DNA from: Dicyema japonicum
Lineage: Eukaryota > Dicyemida > Rhombozoa > Dicyemidae
Assembly: GCA_011109175.1 (NCBI GenBank)
Contig: RDEW01000068.1
Location: 15,320 to 37,628, forward strand
Length of the DNA stretch: 22,309 nt
Direction: 5' to 3'
Shown: positions 1 to 10,348 of the stretch, piece by piece
Layout of the letters: the number at the start of each line of letters is the position of its first letter
Numbering within the stretch: position 1 is the first letter of the stretch
The notes under the pieces: model-generated
Seen by the model: only the letters and a program-made list of their open reading frames with translations
The model's database searches: none
Told to the model about the DNA's origin: nothing
Position numbers and translations under genes: made by a program

Positions 1-23
1 AGCGATGTAAGGTCATAGGCTTT

Positions 24-446
24 CTAAGGTGCTCTTGCGTACGTCAAATTTTCCAAGTTCTTCAATAATGAAATTTCCCCGTGTATGGGAGTTAATTCAT
101 GAATCCCCAGAATATAATTCCAAGTCCTAAAGGCAGGAATCGAGAGGGGTAAGTATATGTTTCTGATCATGACAAATCCAATGTTGTCGACACAGAGAGT
201 CTGAATAACTCAGTGGGGGTTAGTAAATGGTCATATTCCCTTCCTGTCAAAAGTGATAAGTCTTCTTCCAAAGTCTGAGGATTGGACTTATCGAATGACG
301 TCGTAACCAGGTAAGGCAGAGAGTAGATAAGTGAGTATCATCTTGTGTTTAGGTAAGTGCCCATAGATCAATAATTCTTCCTTTTACCTCGTTAATGGTA
401 GAAAGCCAGAGATAACTATCTGGTCCTCCAAAATTTTATTAGTCAT
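24..446 (-). CDS. Candidate small gene with short introns, unidentified
   Basis: I do not recognise the product. A possible ATG at 446 leads into exons 446-417, 380-300, 274-192 and 162-24 with GT-AG introns of 36, 25 (275-299) and 29 nt (163-191), giving about 110 residues and ending at TAG 26-24. The middle is protein-like: it includes MILTYLLSALPGYD, then after the 25-nt intron TLEEDLSLLTGREYDH, and later LSIPAFRTWNYILG. No domain, signal peptide or catalytic motif is evident. The 25-nt intron is the best supported join, because both sides are open and it matches intron sizes elsewhere in the window; the first and third introns are guesses. An alternative end uses a 19-nt intron starting at the final GTACGC, in which case the gene runs off the window edge. 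Confidence 0.33.
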
Positions 447-734
447 CTTTCCTATTTGCATTATATTCACATGACGAATTTGATATTCATAAGGTCACAT
501 AATCTTATACCACTAGTTACGTTTTTTTTAAACGAAACAAAAAATTAAAGTTAGAGGTCCACAGCCATTATACCTGGGTGGCTATTATCTCTAAGGATTT
601 TAATGGCCAGTATCCTTCGTGGGGATCTTCCACTTATTGTTTGATAAAACATATGAAATTTAGGAGTCACGTGGTTTTATCGTTGGTTTGAGTCTTTAAC
701 TCAACCGGAGTTTTTTAAGTTATTTGAACAATTT

Positions 735-1173
735 CGTTAATTGGTCGGAGGGTCGAGGTGGCGTACGTCTATCGAACGAGACATCAACCTCCTTTATGGC
801 GGATGAAACCCCTTGTTTTCCTTCTCGTGATCATGAACGAGGCAACGGACTCAGGAGATATCAGAAACCCAAGTTCTAAACAGAGGAAGTGAGCGTTGAT
901 CCTAGAATTAAATCTGCCTTTGAGAGTGAGAAGGACAAAAAGTCTAGTTAGGGTGTTTATAACAATTTCAGTCGTCCTCAAAAGGATATAAGATTTTTTG
1001 GCAAAAAAATATATTTTGTATTTGACTATCGCTTTAGGTGGTTTGTACCTCCAATTCCGACGTAATGCCTAGATTGGACTCGACTGGTTCCTTTGAAATT
1101 GTCAGTGGACCCAGACTCTGTTATGTGTATTTATCAAATCTTCGTTCGAAAAGTTGATTGATCCTGACTCCAT
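735..1173 (-). CDS. Candidate gene with a 23-nt intron, unidentified
   Basis: Unidentified. The minus strand is open from about 1025 down to the TGA at 784 (roughly 80 codons, including KKSYILLRTTEIV and FNSRINAHFLCLELG). An upstream open segment (NFKGTSRVQSRHYVGIG) joins this frame exactly if a 23-nt GT-AG intron at 1026-1048 is removed. A 20-nt intron near 752-771 could change the C-terminus to end at about 735. The 5' end is unresolved: an ATG at 1173 opens a short frame (MESGSINFSNEDLI), but I found no clean join. Composition is less AT-rich than the flanks. No family is recognised and the exon structure is provisional. Confidence 0.3.
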
Positions 1174-1264
1174 CTAGCCTTTTACATTCTTAGCTTTCTA
1201 CAATTCGGACAAAATTCGAAGTCATTTCATTTTGCTCCTGCGTAAAAAGAAAGAAATGAGTGAG

Positions 1265-1560
1265 TAATTAGTAGGTATAAGATTAGAACACAGCTGTTTT
1301 ACACGAATATTGGGTCAGAGTTGTGAATGCTAATTTCAACAGAAATTGTTATTATCACGATTGGATTGTGTATACGTAATAGAATCCTTAGTTGTTTTCT
1401 TAGAAAAGCATTAGGTTATCAACACATCTCCGAGTTAGTTCCCACGTTTCCGAGATGTAGAGCAGTATGGTAAGGAAGAAAGTATTGTATGCTGATATCA
1501 TTGATGTCCTCGAAAACAAAATCAGGTCATCCGCATATCTTAATTCCTAGATAGAAATAG
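1265..1560 (-). pseudogene. Non-LTR retrotransposon fragment: RT catalytic box joined to C-terminal domain
   Basis: On the minus strand the frame reads ELRYADDLILFSR, the YADD catalytic box of reverse transcriptase, from about 1548. It is followed almost at once by LLYISETWELT, which in intact elements lies over a hundred residues downstream. After one frameshift near 1400, RKQLRILLRIHNP follows and resembles RNQLRNILRIHFP of the plus-strand element at 5112-6779. The copy therefore has a large internal deletion and is dead. It probably belongs to the same LINE family as the copies at 5112-6779, 7113-8294 and 15420-15895. The boundaries are approximate. Confidence 0.62.
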
Positions 1561-1598
1561 GACAATTTTTAGCTCTTGGATAACAAATTCACTTAAAA

Positions 1599-1787
1599 AT
1601 GATTTTTACGCATTTTATAATTAACATTATTCAAAGGTTATTAAACTTTATGACAATTTTTAAACATTTTGACAAAGTTATTAAACATTTTGGAAAAGAT
1701 ATTAGAAATTTTGGCATAGTTATAAAACTTCATGGTTATGTTATTACACAAATCGGAGAACACTGTATAATAAGTGAATTTTATTAA
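1599..1787 (+). repeat. 21-bp degenerate tandem repeat inside a short ORF
   Basis: Units start near 1662, 1683, 1704, 1725 and 1746 with a strict 21-bp spacing, plus a poorer unit at 1643. Each begins with an aaacattttg-like core. In the 62-codon ORF they encode a seven-residue repeat (FKHFDKV, IKHFGKD, IRNFGIV, IKLHGYV). This looks like slippage-driven expansion of a short word. Whether the ORF is ever translated cannot be judged: there is no ribosomal context to use in a eukaryote and no homolog I recognise. It may be a minisatellite that happens to stay open. Confidence 0.55.
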
Positions 1788-1789
1788 AT

Positions 1790-2780
1790 TATTTTTTAAT
1801 TTTATTTATTAATTAAATGGTTGATTTAATAAAATTATTATTAATTATAACGACTGTAATTTATGTAATAATTTTAATTTCTTGTGGTTAACTAGTGTAT
1901 TCATTATTTTGATATTTAATCCTATAGATGTTCTTTTTCTTTATACTATACCTTACATTCTGCATTTTGACACAAAAATATTGTCAATTAGAAATTAATC
2001 AGTTGAAACGACTGTATTAAATATTAATTATTAAGAAATTGGATTAATTGTACAGTTTCTGTCCTACAGATTGATTCTCGATTTAAATATTTATATATTC
2101 AAAACATTAAATTTGAAAAGGATGCCAAATTTTCATTTATTGGAGTGAATGTGAGTATTTTGTATTAAATATTACTTATTCATAGTTAATGTCTTTATGA
2201 TGAAAGCTTAAAATATATAAACAAACGTACTTTTCAAGTTACAATTGGAAGCTTGTTATATATATTATTAATTTAATAGGAGTATGCAACAATGCAATTC
2301 CCTTACATACATCGCGATTGATTTTGCTGAACAATTAACATTACTTTACCTTATGTACATTTTTTTAATTTATGTAGTTTCTTTCCAGACAGAATAAAAG
2401 TTATTCAAGCATTTAATGTCAGAAATGTTGATTTATTTAAGTATTTTTAATAATAATATAGTGTCATCGTGTGCAGGGATTCATTCGATGATGCAGTGGC
2501 GTATGATATTATATTTATTATAGATATATATCAGATAGAATCATAAATATCCAAAGTAATACCATGTATATGTTCGAAAGTAATATCTTTAGACTATACG
2601 CCATGACGACAAGTGAAACACGTAATTAATAATATAATTTCAGACTGCAGTGCCTTTGTGGATAAGTACAATGTACTTCCTACTTGCGGAGTTTACTAAC
2701 ATTTAACTAACTTAATCGGTTCTTTTTTCGGGTATATAAATTGGTGTTAATTAATTTAAATTTATTATGAATTAAATAAT
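1790..2780. other. AT-rich stretch without recognisable gene
   Basis: About 1 kb of very AT-rich DNA with many short homopolymers and TAAT-type runs. I looked on both strands for open segments joined by 20-30 nt introns and for RT, transposase or protease motifs and saw none that I would defend. Confidence 0.5.
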
Positions 2781-2957
2781 ATCCTGGTTAGACAACAGAA
2801 TCATACATCTCTACTCTTGACTCGGAAAAAATAACTTCATTAGAAAAACGACGATGAAATGAATCGAATATGATAGGTGTTAAAGAACGGATAGGTTTTC
2901 TTAGATTTATGAATGACGTGAGCATTATCCCAATTAATTTATTTAGTTTGATCCCTG

Positions 2958-3434
2958 TCGACATAATTGTCGCTGAGTTTTTTCTCAAGATATTCAAGGA
3001 GATCAATTATATGAACACAATTGCATCTGAGAGAGTCAGGCGTCCAAATTTTTTGAGAATATTCCTTGTCGAAGATTTTAAATATATTGGCACACAACTT
3101 CTTTTGTCATCTCGTGTCAACCTCCACGGATCAACAACCTGAATTTTTTAGAGCTGATCCCTGAACATCGAAGGTGTTTTATTTGTCAGCCATTTNTCGA
3201 CATAATTGTCGCTGAGTTTTTTCTCATGATTTTCAAGGAGATCAATTATATGAACACAATTGCATCTGAGAGAGTCAGGCGTCCAAATTTTTTGAGAATA
3301 TTCCTTGTCGGAGATTTTAAATATATTGGCACACAACTTCTTTTGTCATCTCGTGTCAACCTCCACGGATCAACAACCTGAATTTTTTAGAGCTGATCCC
3401 TGAACATCGAAGGTGTTTTATTTGTCAGCCATTT
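2958..3434. repeat. 238-bp direct duplication split by a single N
   Basis: Bases 2958-3195 and 3197-3434 are near-identical, equal in length, and separated only by the N at 3196. They differ at a few positions, for example in the stretch after ttttttctca and in gtcgaaga versus gtcggaga. A single N flanked by equal-length overlapping ends is what an unmerged contig overlap (or two haplotypes placed in series) produces. Minus-strand open segments occur here (FKIFDKEYSQKIWTPDSLRC and related frames), possibly pieces of a short-intron gene ending near 2935. I could not build a convincing model. Bases 3435-3766 show nothing recognisable. Confidence 0.75.
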
Positions 3435-3766
3435 GCCCCCGTCTGGTTTATTTCATATAATTTTTTCTGCCTCCAAATTCGAACACATTATCTTCCGATA
3501 GTATTTCCAAAAATATGGATTTTTTCATAAAATCTTCTCACCCTCAGCCTTTCATATACGGTCCGTTTAATCTTTCCATTATTAGACATGAAAATCCATA
3601 GTGACCTCAATCTAAATGTGATATGTTGAACCTTAAGAAAACTAGAGTTTTGGATATTCCCAAATAGGCAGATAGAGATGTCGAAACTAGGAATACGCCG
3701 AGTTTGTTCTCAAAATGAAAAGAGGAATGATTTGGGTCATCTGATGTAAGGATCACATAGCCACGT

Positions 3767-4081
3767 GAATCAGACAATAATTATAAACACCGTTCATCCT
3801 GATATGTCTTCAAAAACAAGAACTAGTTTTTTTTTCAAATCAAGGTCGCCAATTAAGATGGTATAGGGATTTTTGTTGTAGAACTCAGAGATATCTGTAG
3901 AACAAATCTAAGATTCTTGGAGTATAGACCTCAACAGTAATNGAATCAGACAATAATTATAAACACCGTTCATCTTGATTTGTCTTCAAAAACAAGAACT
4001 AGTTTTCTTCAAATCAAGGTCGCCAATTAAGATGGTATAGGGATTTTTGTTGTAGAACTCAGAGATATCTGTAGAACAAAT
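3767..4081. repeat. About 140-bp direct duplication around a single N
   Basis: The block 3767-3907, starting gaatcagacaataattat, recurs at 3943-4081, directly after the N at 3942. The copies differ by a short poly-T indel and a few substitutions. The left copy continues 34 bases (3908-3941) that are absent from the right copy before the N. This again resembles two contig ends overlapping at a scaffold join rather than a biological repeat. No gene is recognised in it. Confidence 0.7.
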
Positions 4082-4150
4082 ACACATTCCCCAATAGAAA
4101 CTGCTCAAGCCTTTTTTGTCTGAAACCTTTGTATTTGAATTTCTAACTTC

Positions 4151-4539
4151 GGAAGATTTAACCCATTTTTATTTAATGGACGCAATAAACTATGGGGTTT
4201 AATGTTTCGTCGTCACTTCTTGTTTATGTTGAAATACATATAACCATATAGGATATTGTGATTGACTACATTTCACAATAGGTGATTGTTCGTTTGATGT
4301 CGAATATTAATGAAGTTTCTTTAGATTCGATGTAACTGGTGTAGNGGAAGATTTAAACCATTTTTATTTAATGGACGTAATAAACTATGGGGTTTAATGT
4401 TTCGTCGTCACTTCTTGTTTATGTGGAAATACTTATAACCATATAGGATATTGTGATTGACTACATTTCTCAATAGGTGATTGTTCGTTTGATGTCGAAT
4501 ATTAATGAAGTTTCTTTAGATTCGATGTAACTGGTGTAG
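4151..4539. repeat. 194-bp direct duplication split by a single N
   Basis: Bases 4151-4344 and 4346-4539 are equal in length and almost identical; both begin with ggaagattta and end with aactggtgtag. The single N is at 4345. This is the same pattern as at 3196. No coding potential that I can support. Confidence 0.75.
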
Positions 4540-5110
4540 TCTGGAACATTATCTCGATTTTCCATCTAAGAGTTTATGTGGTTGGACCATGGAATATCCA
4601 ACACGAAAGGAAATGGATACTGTTAGCAGATAAATATCTGATCTCGTGAAGACGCATCTACGACTTTATGAAAAGATGGTAATCCAAAAAAGCTGTAATA
4701 ATAATTTTTAACTGCCAAAAGTTATGAATTTATAGGTGAGAGGAATCGCCTACAGACGAAATTGAGACTCTTTATTGACAGATAAGATGGAGATGCTTTA
4801 TCCAACGGGATATTTGTGATCAAGTCTATAAATTTGGAAGAATGTGTGGATTTGAAAATAGAAGGACAAAGTTTTAAAATTTGAATCAAGAATCTATCCT
4901 TTTGGAAGAGCTATAAAAACTCAATATTTAGTTATTTACTATCAAATTAGCTCCACTGAATGATATAATCTCATTACGTTTTGACTCTGCTTCGATAACT
5001 AGAATGCTTTCTAGTTTCTTCTCTACCACTACCTAAAGATCTCACAGTATTTGATGAATTTTCTTTTGTGTACTTGTTTAATTCTAACTCAAATCATCAC
5101 AATTTTGGTT
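4540..5110. other. Unannotated spacer before LINE copy
   Basis: No recognisable gene or repeat. The stretch ends at the N at 5111, immediately before readable retrotransposon coding sequence. The 5' part of that element may therefore be missing because of an assembly gap rather than biological truncation. Confidence 0.4.
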
Positions 5111-5111
5111 N

Positions 5112-6779
5112 AGATGGAGTGAAAATGTTCAAAGCTATTCAATTAATAAGAAAAAGAGTGCAAGCCCCATAATAATCAATGACATCCTTGGCAGAATAAT
5201 TATCGATGAAAAGGACAAAGCAGCTACTATATCTGCTTATTACTATCATATGCATAAATTTGGTGCACAAGTCAAGCATGGTTTGGACATCCCAATAAAA
5301 ACACAAGAATCACTGGATGCAATTAAAAAATTGAAAAATGACAGATCGGCAGGACCAGAGAATATCCCAGCCGAACTTATAAAGTATGCCCAAGTTGGTA
5401 ACAATCATTACCAATATACTCAACAAAATATTTAAAGAAAACACTACGTTAGACATTGGCAAGGGTTGGTTAATTCCACTGCAAAAACCGGGAAAACCCA
5501 AAGGGCCCCTTTCCAACCTAAGACCAATCATCCTACTAACTACGCTGCGAAAAATCTTGTCAATCATTACATTGGTAAGAATCAAAGACAAGGTGGAGTA
5601 TTTTCTGTCACCAGGACAAAGTGGTTTCCGGTCAGGCAGATCCACTGCCGATGTCATTTGGACACACAGATGGTCAAGTGCTCTATGCCAAAAATATAAA
5701 AAGTGCATAGATGTTCTCGGAATAGACATGTCCAGAGCGTTTGACTCGTTCATAGAGGCAAACTTCTTGAAGTACTCACAAGCTTCCTAACAACGGATGA
5801 TGTCAAAATTATACAAAAACTACTGCAGAATACGCAACTAGCAACCAAACTCGGAAAAACTACTTCAGAATTCTTTTATACTTCACGTGGAATTCCGCAA
5901 GGAGACTCTTTGTCACCAGTTCTATTCATAATCTACCTGGAGGCTGCACTGAGAGATTTCAGGCCTTTAATTGAGAACAACAAAATAATCGAGTTAATAT
6001 ATGCAGACGATCTTGACTTTGTTTCTGAAGATGTTGAAATTCTTCATCACGTTCTCAAGAACTTACCAAATGCCTTTTCTAAATGGTTCTTAGTTGTCAA
6101 CCAAGACAAAACTGAATATACAAAACTTGTACGAGTTGTACGCACTTACGATGAATCATGGAGAAGGCATAAAAAAGTTGGTTCACTACTTGGAGACTCA
6201 GAAGATGTTACCCACAGAAAAATCCTTTCCACTGCTGCATATAAAAAATTCTTAACTATCTGGCGTTCTAAGAAGAGCATAACTACGAATACAAAGCTAA
6301 AATTGTATAAAACATTCGTGGTTCCAGTCCTGACATACAACTGTGGGACATGGGGGATTACGAAACGGGAAATGGACAATCTGGATCAATTTCATAGAAA
6401 TCAACTAAGAAACATCTTGAGAATACATTTCCCGAAAAAGATATCAAATTCAGAACTGTACAAAAGATGTGGCTTAAGGCCATTATCAGAGGAGATTCTC
6501 AAGGCTAGGTGGAGACTTTTTGGTCACATCTTACGAATGGATATGTTGACTCCACTAAACATTGCAGTGGAGAACTATTTCGCACAACTGAAGGGATCAT
6601 TCCGTGGCAGGCCTAGAATGACGTTGCCTTCAGTACTAAATGACGACCTAATTCGAATAAACAAAACTCTACGAAATGGTGAAGATCTTGACTCACTACG
6701 AGCAATGGCCCGGAACAGAGGAACATGGAAGAGGATGTGTGGGAGGATACTGGACGTGGCACAAGGGGAACTTAATTAA
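5112..6779 (+). pseudogene. Non-LTR retrotransposon (LINE) RT polyprotein, frameshifted copy
   Basis: This encodes the C-terminal two thirds of a LINE polyprotein, the reverse transcriptase that copies element RNA at the target site. In order: KNDRSAGPENIPAELIKYA (RT finger region, about 5336-5392), WLIPLQKPGKPKGP and NLRPIILLTTLRK, QSGFRSGRSTADVIWTHRW, VLGIDMSRAFDS (first catalytic Asp), RGIPQGDSLSPVLF, YADDLDFVSED (catalytic pair, about 6001), then the C-terminal segment with SLLGDSED, LTYNCGTWGITKRE, RNQLRNILR and ARWRLFGHILRM, ending GELN and TAA at 6777-6779. Frame breaks lie near 5396 and 5757, so it is not functional as read. No N-terminal endonuclease is present. The C-terminal RWRLFGH box is common to many LINE lineages; I do not assign a clade. 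Confidence 0.87.
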
Positions 6780-6784
6780 TCTAA

Positions 6785-7102
6785 TTAATTTTTGATTTCC
6801 TGGGAGTGCTTTAGAAAAAAATCCATAGTGAACATTCTAAATGGTGATCCTGTCTTCAAGAAGGCGAAATAACAAATTAATGAAAAAATCTGAAAACTTA
6901 TTGTCATTGATGGTGGATAATACCACAAAGACGGAAAATTTGTAAACCTGATAGACACTAAATCCCTATGCGGCCTTCGGTTGCTGTTCTTCAGATAGAC
7001 ACAACGTTCATCAAACAAAGTATGATTTTTCCATTGAAAATTAGGTATTTTTAGGCGAATAAATTTAGATACGAGTTTTAAAGGATTATGGGACAAATCC
7101 AT
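6785..7102 (-). CDS. Open frame of 105 codons, doubtful
   Basis: An open minus-strand frame starts with MDLSHNPLKLVSKF and runs to SQEIKN. Towards its 3' half another minus frame (VYKFSVFVVLSTIND, then FFINLLFRLLEDR) looks more protein-like. A short-intron gene switching frames here is therefore possible, but I could not find a consistent join. No family is recognised. It sits between two LINE copies and may be an uncharacterised element end. Confidence 0.2.
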   Translation of the reverse strand: MDLSHNPLKLVSKFIRLKIPNFQWKNHTLFDERCVYLKNSNRRPHRDLVSIRFTNFPSLWYYPPSMTISFQIFSLICYFAFLKTGSPFRMFTMDFFLKHSQEIKN

Positions 7103-7112
7103 CGCTAAGGTT

Positions 7113-8294
7113 GAGCAGATTTGAATCTCCGAATTAAGAGCTAAGTAAAATTACTCAAATTTTGGCCAAACAGGTGACATATCGACTTACAGGTGAAATA
7201 TAACCAGCACTGGATGAGTAGCCCGTGCGGGATGCGACATAATATTCCATTGCGATATTCGGGGGGATATCGGGTCCAACCTCATGACGTGTCCAAAAAG
7301 TCTCCAACGAGAGCTAATGATCTCGTGACTTAATGGTATACAGTCACACTTATTGTACAGTCCTTTCCGCGAGATCTTGGATGGCCAGGACATTCCAGTT
7401 ATGTTTCTTAAATGATTCCTTTCAGTTTTAGCCATAGGTTTTTCAGCCTGTGTAATGCCGCGTTTGCCATGGTTTTTCTCCGTATGATATCTTCACTATC
7501 TCCTAATAGGGAGCTAAGTTTCTTTGTGTGTCTCTATTTCTCTTCGAGTGAGTTATTTATTCGTTTTATTTCTATCCATTCTGTTTTTCCCTGTTCACAG
7601 TGAGAAACCATTTTTAAGTATATTCGATGCTTTTTCTAGTACATGTTCCAGGAGTTCTTTGTCTTTAGAGATTAAGTCGAAATCATCAGCATAAATCACT
7701 TCTATTTTTCCTTGGTATAATGATCTTAGTTCTCTCATGGCGGCCTCCAAGTATATTGTGAATAGTAGCGGAGAGAGGGCGTCTCCTTGAGGAGTGCCTA
7801 TGTTTGTTTCAAATTCTCTTGAGTAGGTTTTTCCAACTCTCACAAAGAGCTCTGTGTTAGATAGAAGGATTTGGATCATTCTTAGACTCGATTCGTCAAT
7901 AAACCCTTCCAGCACTGTCATCAATTTGTTCCTGTTAACCGAGTCAAAGGCTTTGGATAGATCTATTCCCAGAATGTGGGTGGCATTGCAATATCTTTGA
8001 TGTGTTGCACATCTCCATCTGTGACTCAAGACTGCATCAGCTGTTGATCTTCCTTCTCTGAACCCACTTTGACTTTCGGGTAGGTATTCATTGGCGGGTC
8101 CTTTTATTCGTTCCAATGGAATGTTAGCTAAGACTTTCCGTAGAGAATTTGATAATATAATTGGTCGTAAGTTTTCAACCGGTCCTTTGGGTATATTGGG
8201 TTTTTGTATAGGTATTAGTATTCCCGTTCCCAGGGGTAAAGTTGAGTTAGTTGAAAAAATTTCATTTAGTAGTGTAGCGAATTTTTCAACAGCC
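7113..8294 (-). pseudogene. Non-LTR retrotransposon RT pseudogene, same family, internally deleted
   Basis: Minus-strand relative of the 5112-6779 element. The frame is open from just after a TAG near 8295 down to 7595, so it is longer than an ATG-only scan suggests. It contains LIPIQKPNIPKGP, NLRPIILSNSLRKVL, QSGFREGRSTADAVLSHRW, ILGIDLSKAFDS, GTPQGDALSPLLF and YADDFDLISKDKE. A frameshift near 7600 moves to QGKTEWIEIKRIN, then a stop, then KLSSLLGDSEDIIRRK. Next comes a deletion of roughly 55 codons relative to the other copy, and then RNHLRNITGMSWPSKIS and RWRLFGHVMRLDPI down to about 7187. The tail to 7113 includes atttgagtaattttacttag, which recurs at 15287-15303, suggesting shared 3' sequence. 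Confidence 0.87.
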
Positions 8295-8299
8295 TAATG

Positions 8300-9316
8300 T
8301 GATTGTTATTCGTGAAAAATAGTGAAAACGTCAATCATTTTATATAAGAAAGATTAATGGCTAATTTATAGTGTGGATTAAGTCAAATTCTTTTTTATTT
8401 AAAATTATCTTCCGAATGACTGAATTTAAGTATTTTATTGTACAGTTTATTCCAAACCACATTGACATTAGCGCCAATGGACATATCAGAGAATGATATA
8501 TTAATGGTCGACAAAGCATATATAAAGGGCTACTCCGGTCAATATTGATATTACAGATTCAGAAATGAAAAGGGTTCGGTCTATAACAATCCATTAAAAT
8601 ATTCTGCAAAACAATTCTAGTAACATTGGCACAAATGTGATGGAAGTTACTTTTATCTTAGGAAAACAAGTAAAGAAGACACTTGGAACAGATCCTAGCG
8701 CTTACATCCACGGGAAATTCGTCATAATTTGAAAATGGCTGTAAGGGGATGCAATAACAATTCAGCATGATAGAGCCACAAAGAATGATTATGCTTAAGG
8801 AGGCCCTGAAGAGACCGTGGAGACCACCTCATAAACACATAACAGTCAAAGGGAGTTACTTTAAAACCGCCTGAATGGTATATGCCTGGAATTAATCATA
8901 CAACTTAAATAAAGAGGGGAGTCCCACAAGAATCAATCCTTAGAGTTCCCACAACCGAACTTATTGAATACAAGACTCCTGAAATATGAAGATTATTCGT
9001 CAATATCTGACGATCTCTGGTGATATAAACGATTATACAGATCACATGGGCTTGACCTTTCCTCAGGTAAACTAAATGCTGTATGTATCTCTCAGCATAA
9101 GAAAAATCATAAATGGAAGTACTGCTTGGGTCGAACGAGAACTTGATGGAAAATATCAGAGTTAGGAGATAAAAACCCTTACAGGCCCTCTTCTGCTTGC
9201 GGATGTTACTTTGACATCTTGAAAGATGTGTTTTATAACTTTTTGAAAAATGTGTTTTTATAAAAATTGTTGATAAAAATATAATAATTTATTTAAATTT
9301 AATGTCTTTAAAATAA
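8300..9316. other. Spacer; possible very old RT relic near 8880-9130
   Basis: Mostly unrecognised. A plus-strand scrap near 8916 reads KRGVPQESIL, reminiscent of the RT motif GVPQGSILSP, followed by a decayed tract. There are too many stops and substitutions for a firm call. The last 80 bases are very AT-rich and would be the upstream region of the next gene. Confidence 0.25.
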
Positions 9317-10086
9317 ATGACAAAAAAGTTAAAAAATGTCGAAAATATAATATTCCTGCTTATTCTTGTAGTCACATTTTACTGATTATCTGCAGATATT
9401 CAACCTAATACTGGGAGCATGCGGCATATTTGCCTTACTCAGACATGATAGGGCAGTCAAATACGTTTATAGCGGGAAATATTCTCCATATCAGTCCATT
9501 TGCTTGGAGTGCATCACATTTGGGAGTTTCGTAATCATCGCGTTTTCGCCTCCTTTCGTTATTGGGAGATATATTAGAATGAAGAACTTTGTCTTAATTG
9601 TTTGTACGGTAGTAACTGGCAGTTCTCGTTTGGTCTCGCCATTGCAGTTATGCTTAATGTATTCCCAGTCTACGCGTATTTCCGGTTTTTCGAGATTTCA
9701 CGGAATTCGAGTCCTCAACTATTCTGGCCAAAAGGAAACTGCACTCAATTCGTCCCGGTTATTGCGAAGATTATGGACCAAGTGATTATTCTATTTATTG
9801 TAGCTTGACTGTAAGGGAGTCTCCTCCATTCAAAGTCGGGTTCTGTGACATTTTAGGTTCCAGTTTATGCCGGTATTCCGTCAAAATGATCAACACTTCG
9901 GTATCATTGGGACTAATTTAGATATTGTGCACGAGGAATGTGAACTTTTACGCAGTCACACTTCCCTTCGCGACAGTCACCGTCGCTTTTGTGAACATAA
10001 TTTTGATGGTCATTAGGTTGCTGATTCCAGGGGTTGTCGACCATCTATGTCTTCGTGATGCCTCATTCGGGGAAACTGTCGGATGA
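9317..10086 (+). CDS. Tetraspanin-like four-helix membrane protein with five tiny introns
   Basis: ATG at 9317. Exons are 9317-9370, 9396-9599, 9623-9781, 9804-9834, 9857-9900 and 9922-10086; all introns are GT-AG, of 25, 23, 22, 22 and 21 nt. The joined frame gives 218 residues with no stop. Helix 1 (NIIFLLILV joined to IFNLILGACGIFALL) is followed by a short loop, helix 2 (around GSFVIIAFSPPFVIG) and helix 3 (NFVLI joined to FSFGLAIAVMLNVF). A large loop with four cysteines (GNCTQ, LDCKG, SLCRY, ILCTR) precedes helix 4 (ATVTVAFVNIILMVIRLL). This layout is that of tetraspanins, plasma-membrane organisers; the family CCG motif appears only as CKG, so the assignment is tentative. An alternative fourth intron, 25 nt starting GTAAGG at 9811, also keeps the frame. 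A poly(A) signal follows. Confidence 0.68.
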
Positions 10087-10101
10087 CTATCAGCCCATCA
10101 A

Positions 10102-10107
10102 AATAAA
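10102..10107 (+). terminator. Polyadenylation signal AATAAA
   Basis: A canonical AATAAA lies 15 bases after the TGA of the tetraspanin-like gene. This fits a short 3' UTR in a compact genome. Confidence 0.6.
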
Positions 10108-10348
10108 AGCCTAATTAATTTTGGTTTTTTACAATTTAACCACAAATTTGTTTTTTTCCACAAAGGCCATAGTTGGGGTTTTTTGAGATTCCACGGTTAT
10201 ACACGTGACAGCTATTTCGGGCGTTTATTATGAGACTGTGGTGGTTATTTCTTTTGAATCGTGGAGTGGTAGAACCTTACCTAAAGACCCAAACACTTTA
10301 ATGGTGGACACAGGAGACGTGGCAGGTAAACAAAAGTGATCACAACTT

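Noticed and set aside
2958-4539. Biological tandem repeats or a CRISPR-like array
   Set aside because: There are only two copies each, two pairs abut a single N and the third straddles one, and no spacer structure is present; assembly overlap explains them.
5310-5753. 147-codon minus-strand open frame
   Set aside because: It lies opposite the plus-strand RT coding sequence with all RT motifs; it is a shadow frame.
10228-10346. Extension of the candidate gene at 10349-10874 through an extra exon (CDHFCLPATSPVST)
   Set aside because: It needs a 34-nt intron that skips a stop; the simpler reading ends at TAA 10351-10349. Kept only as a possibility.
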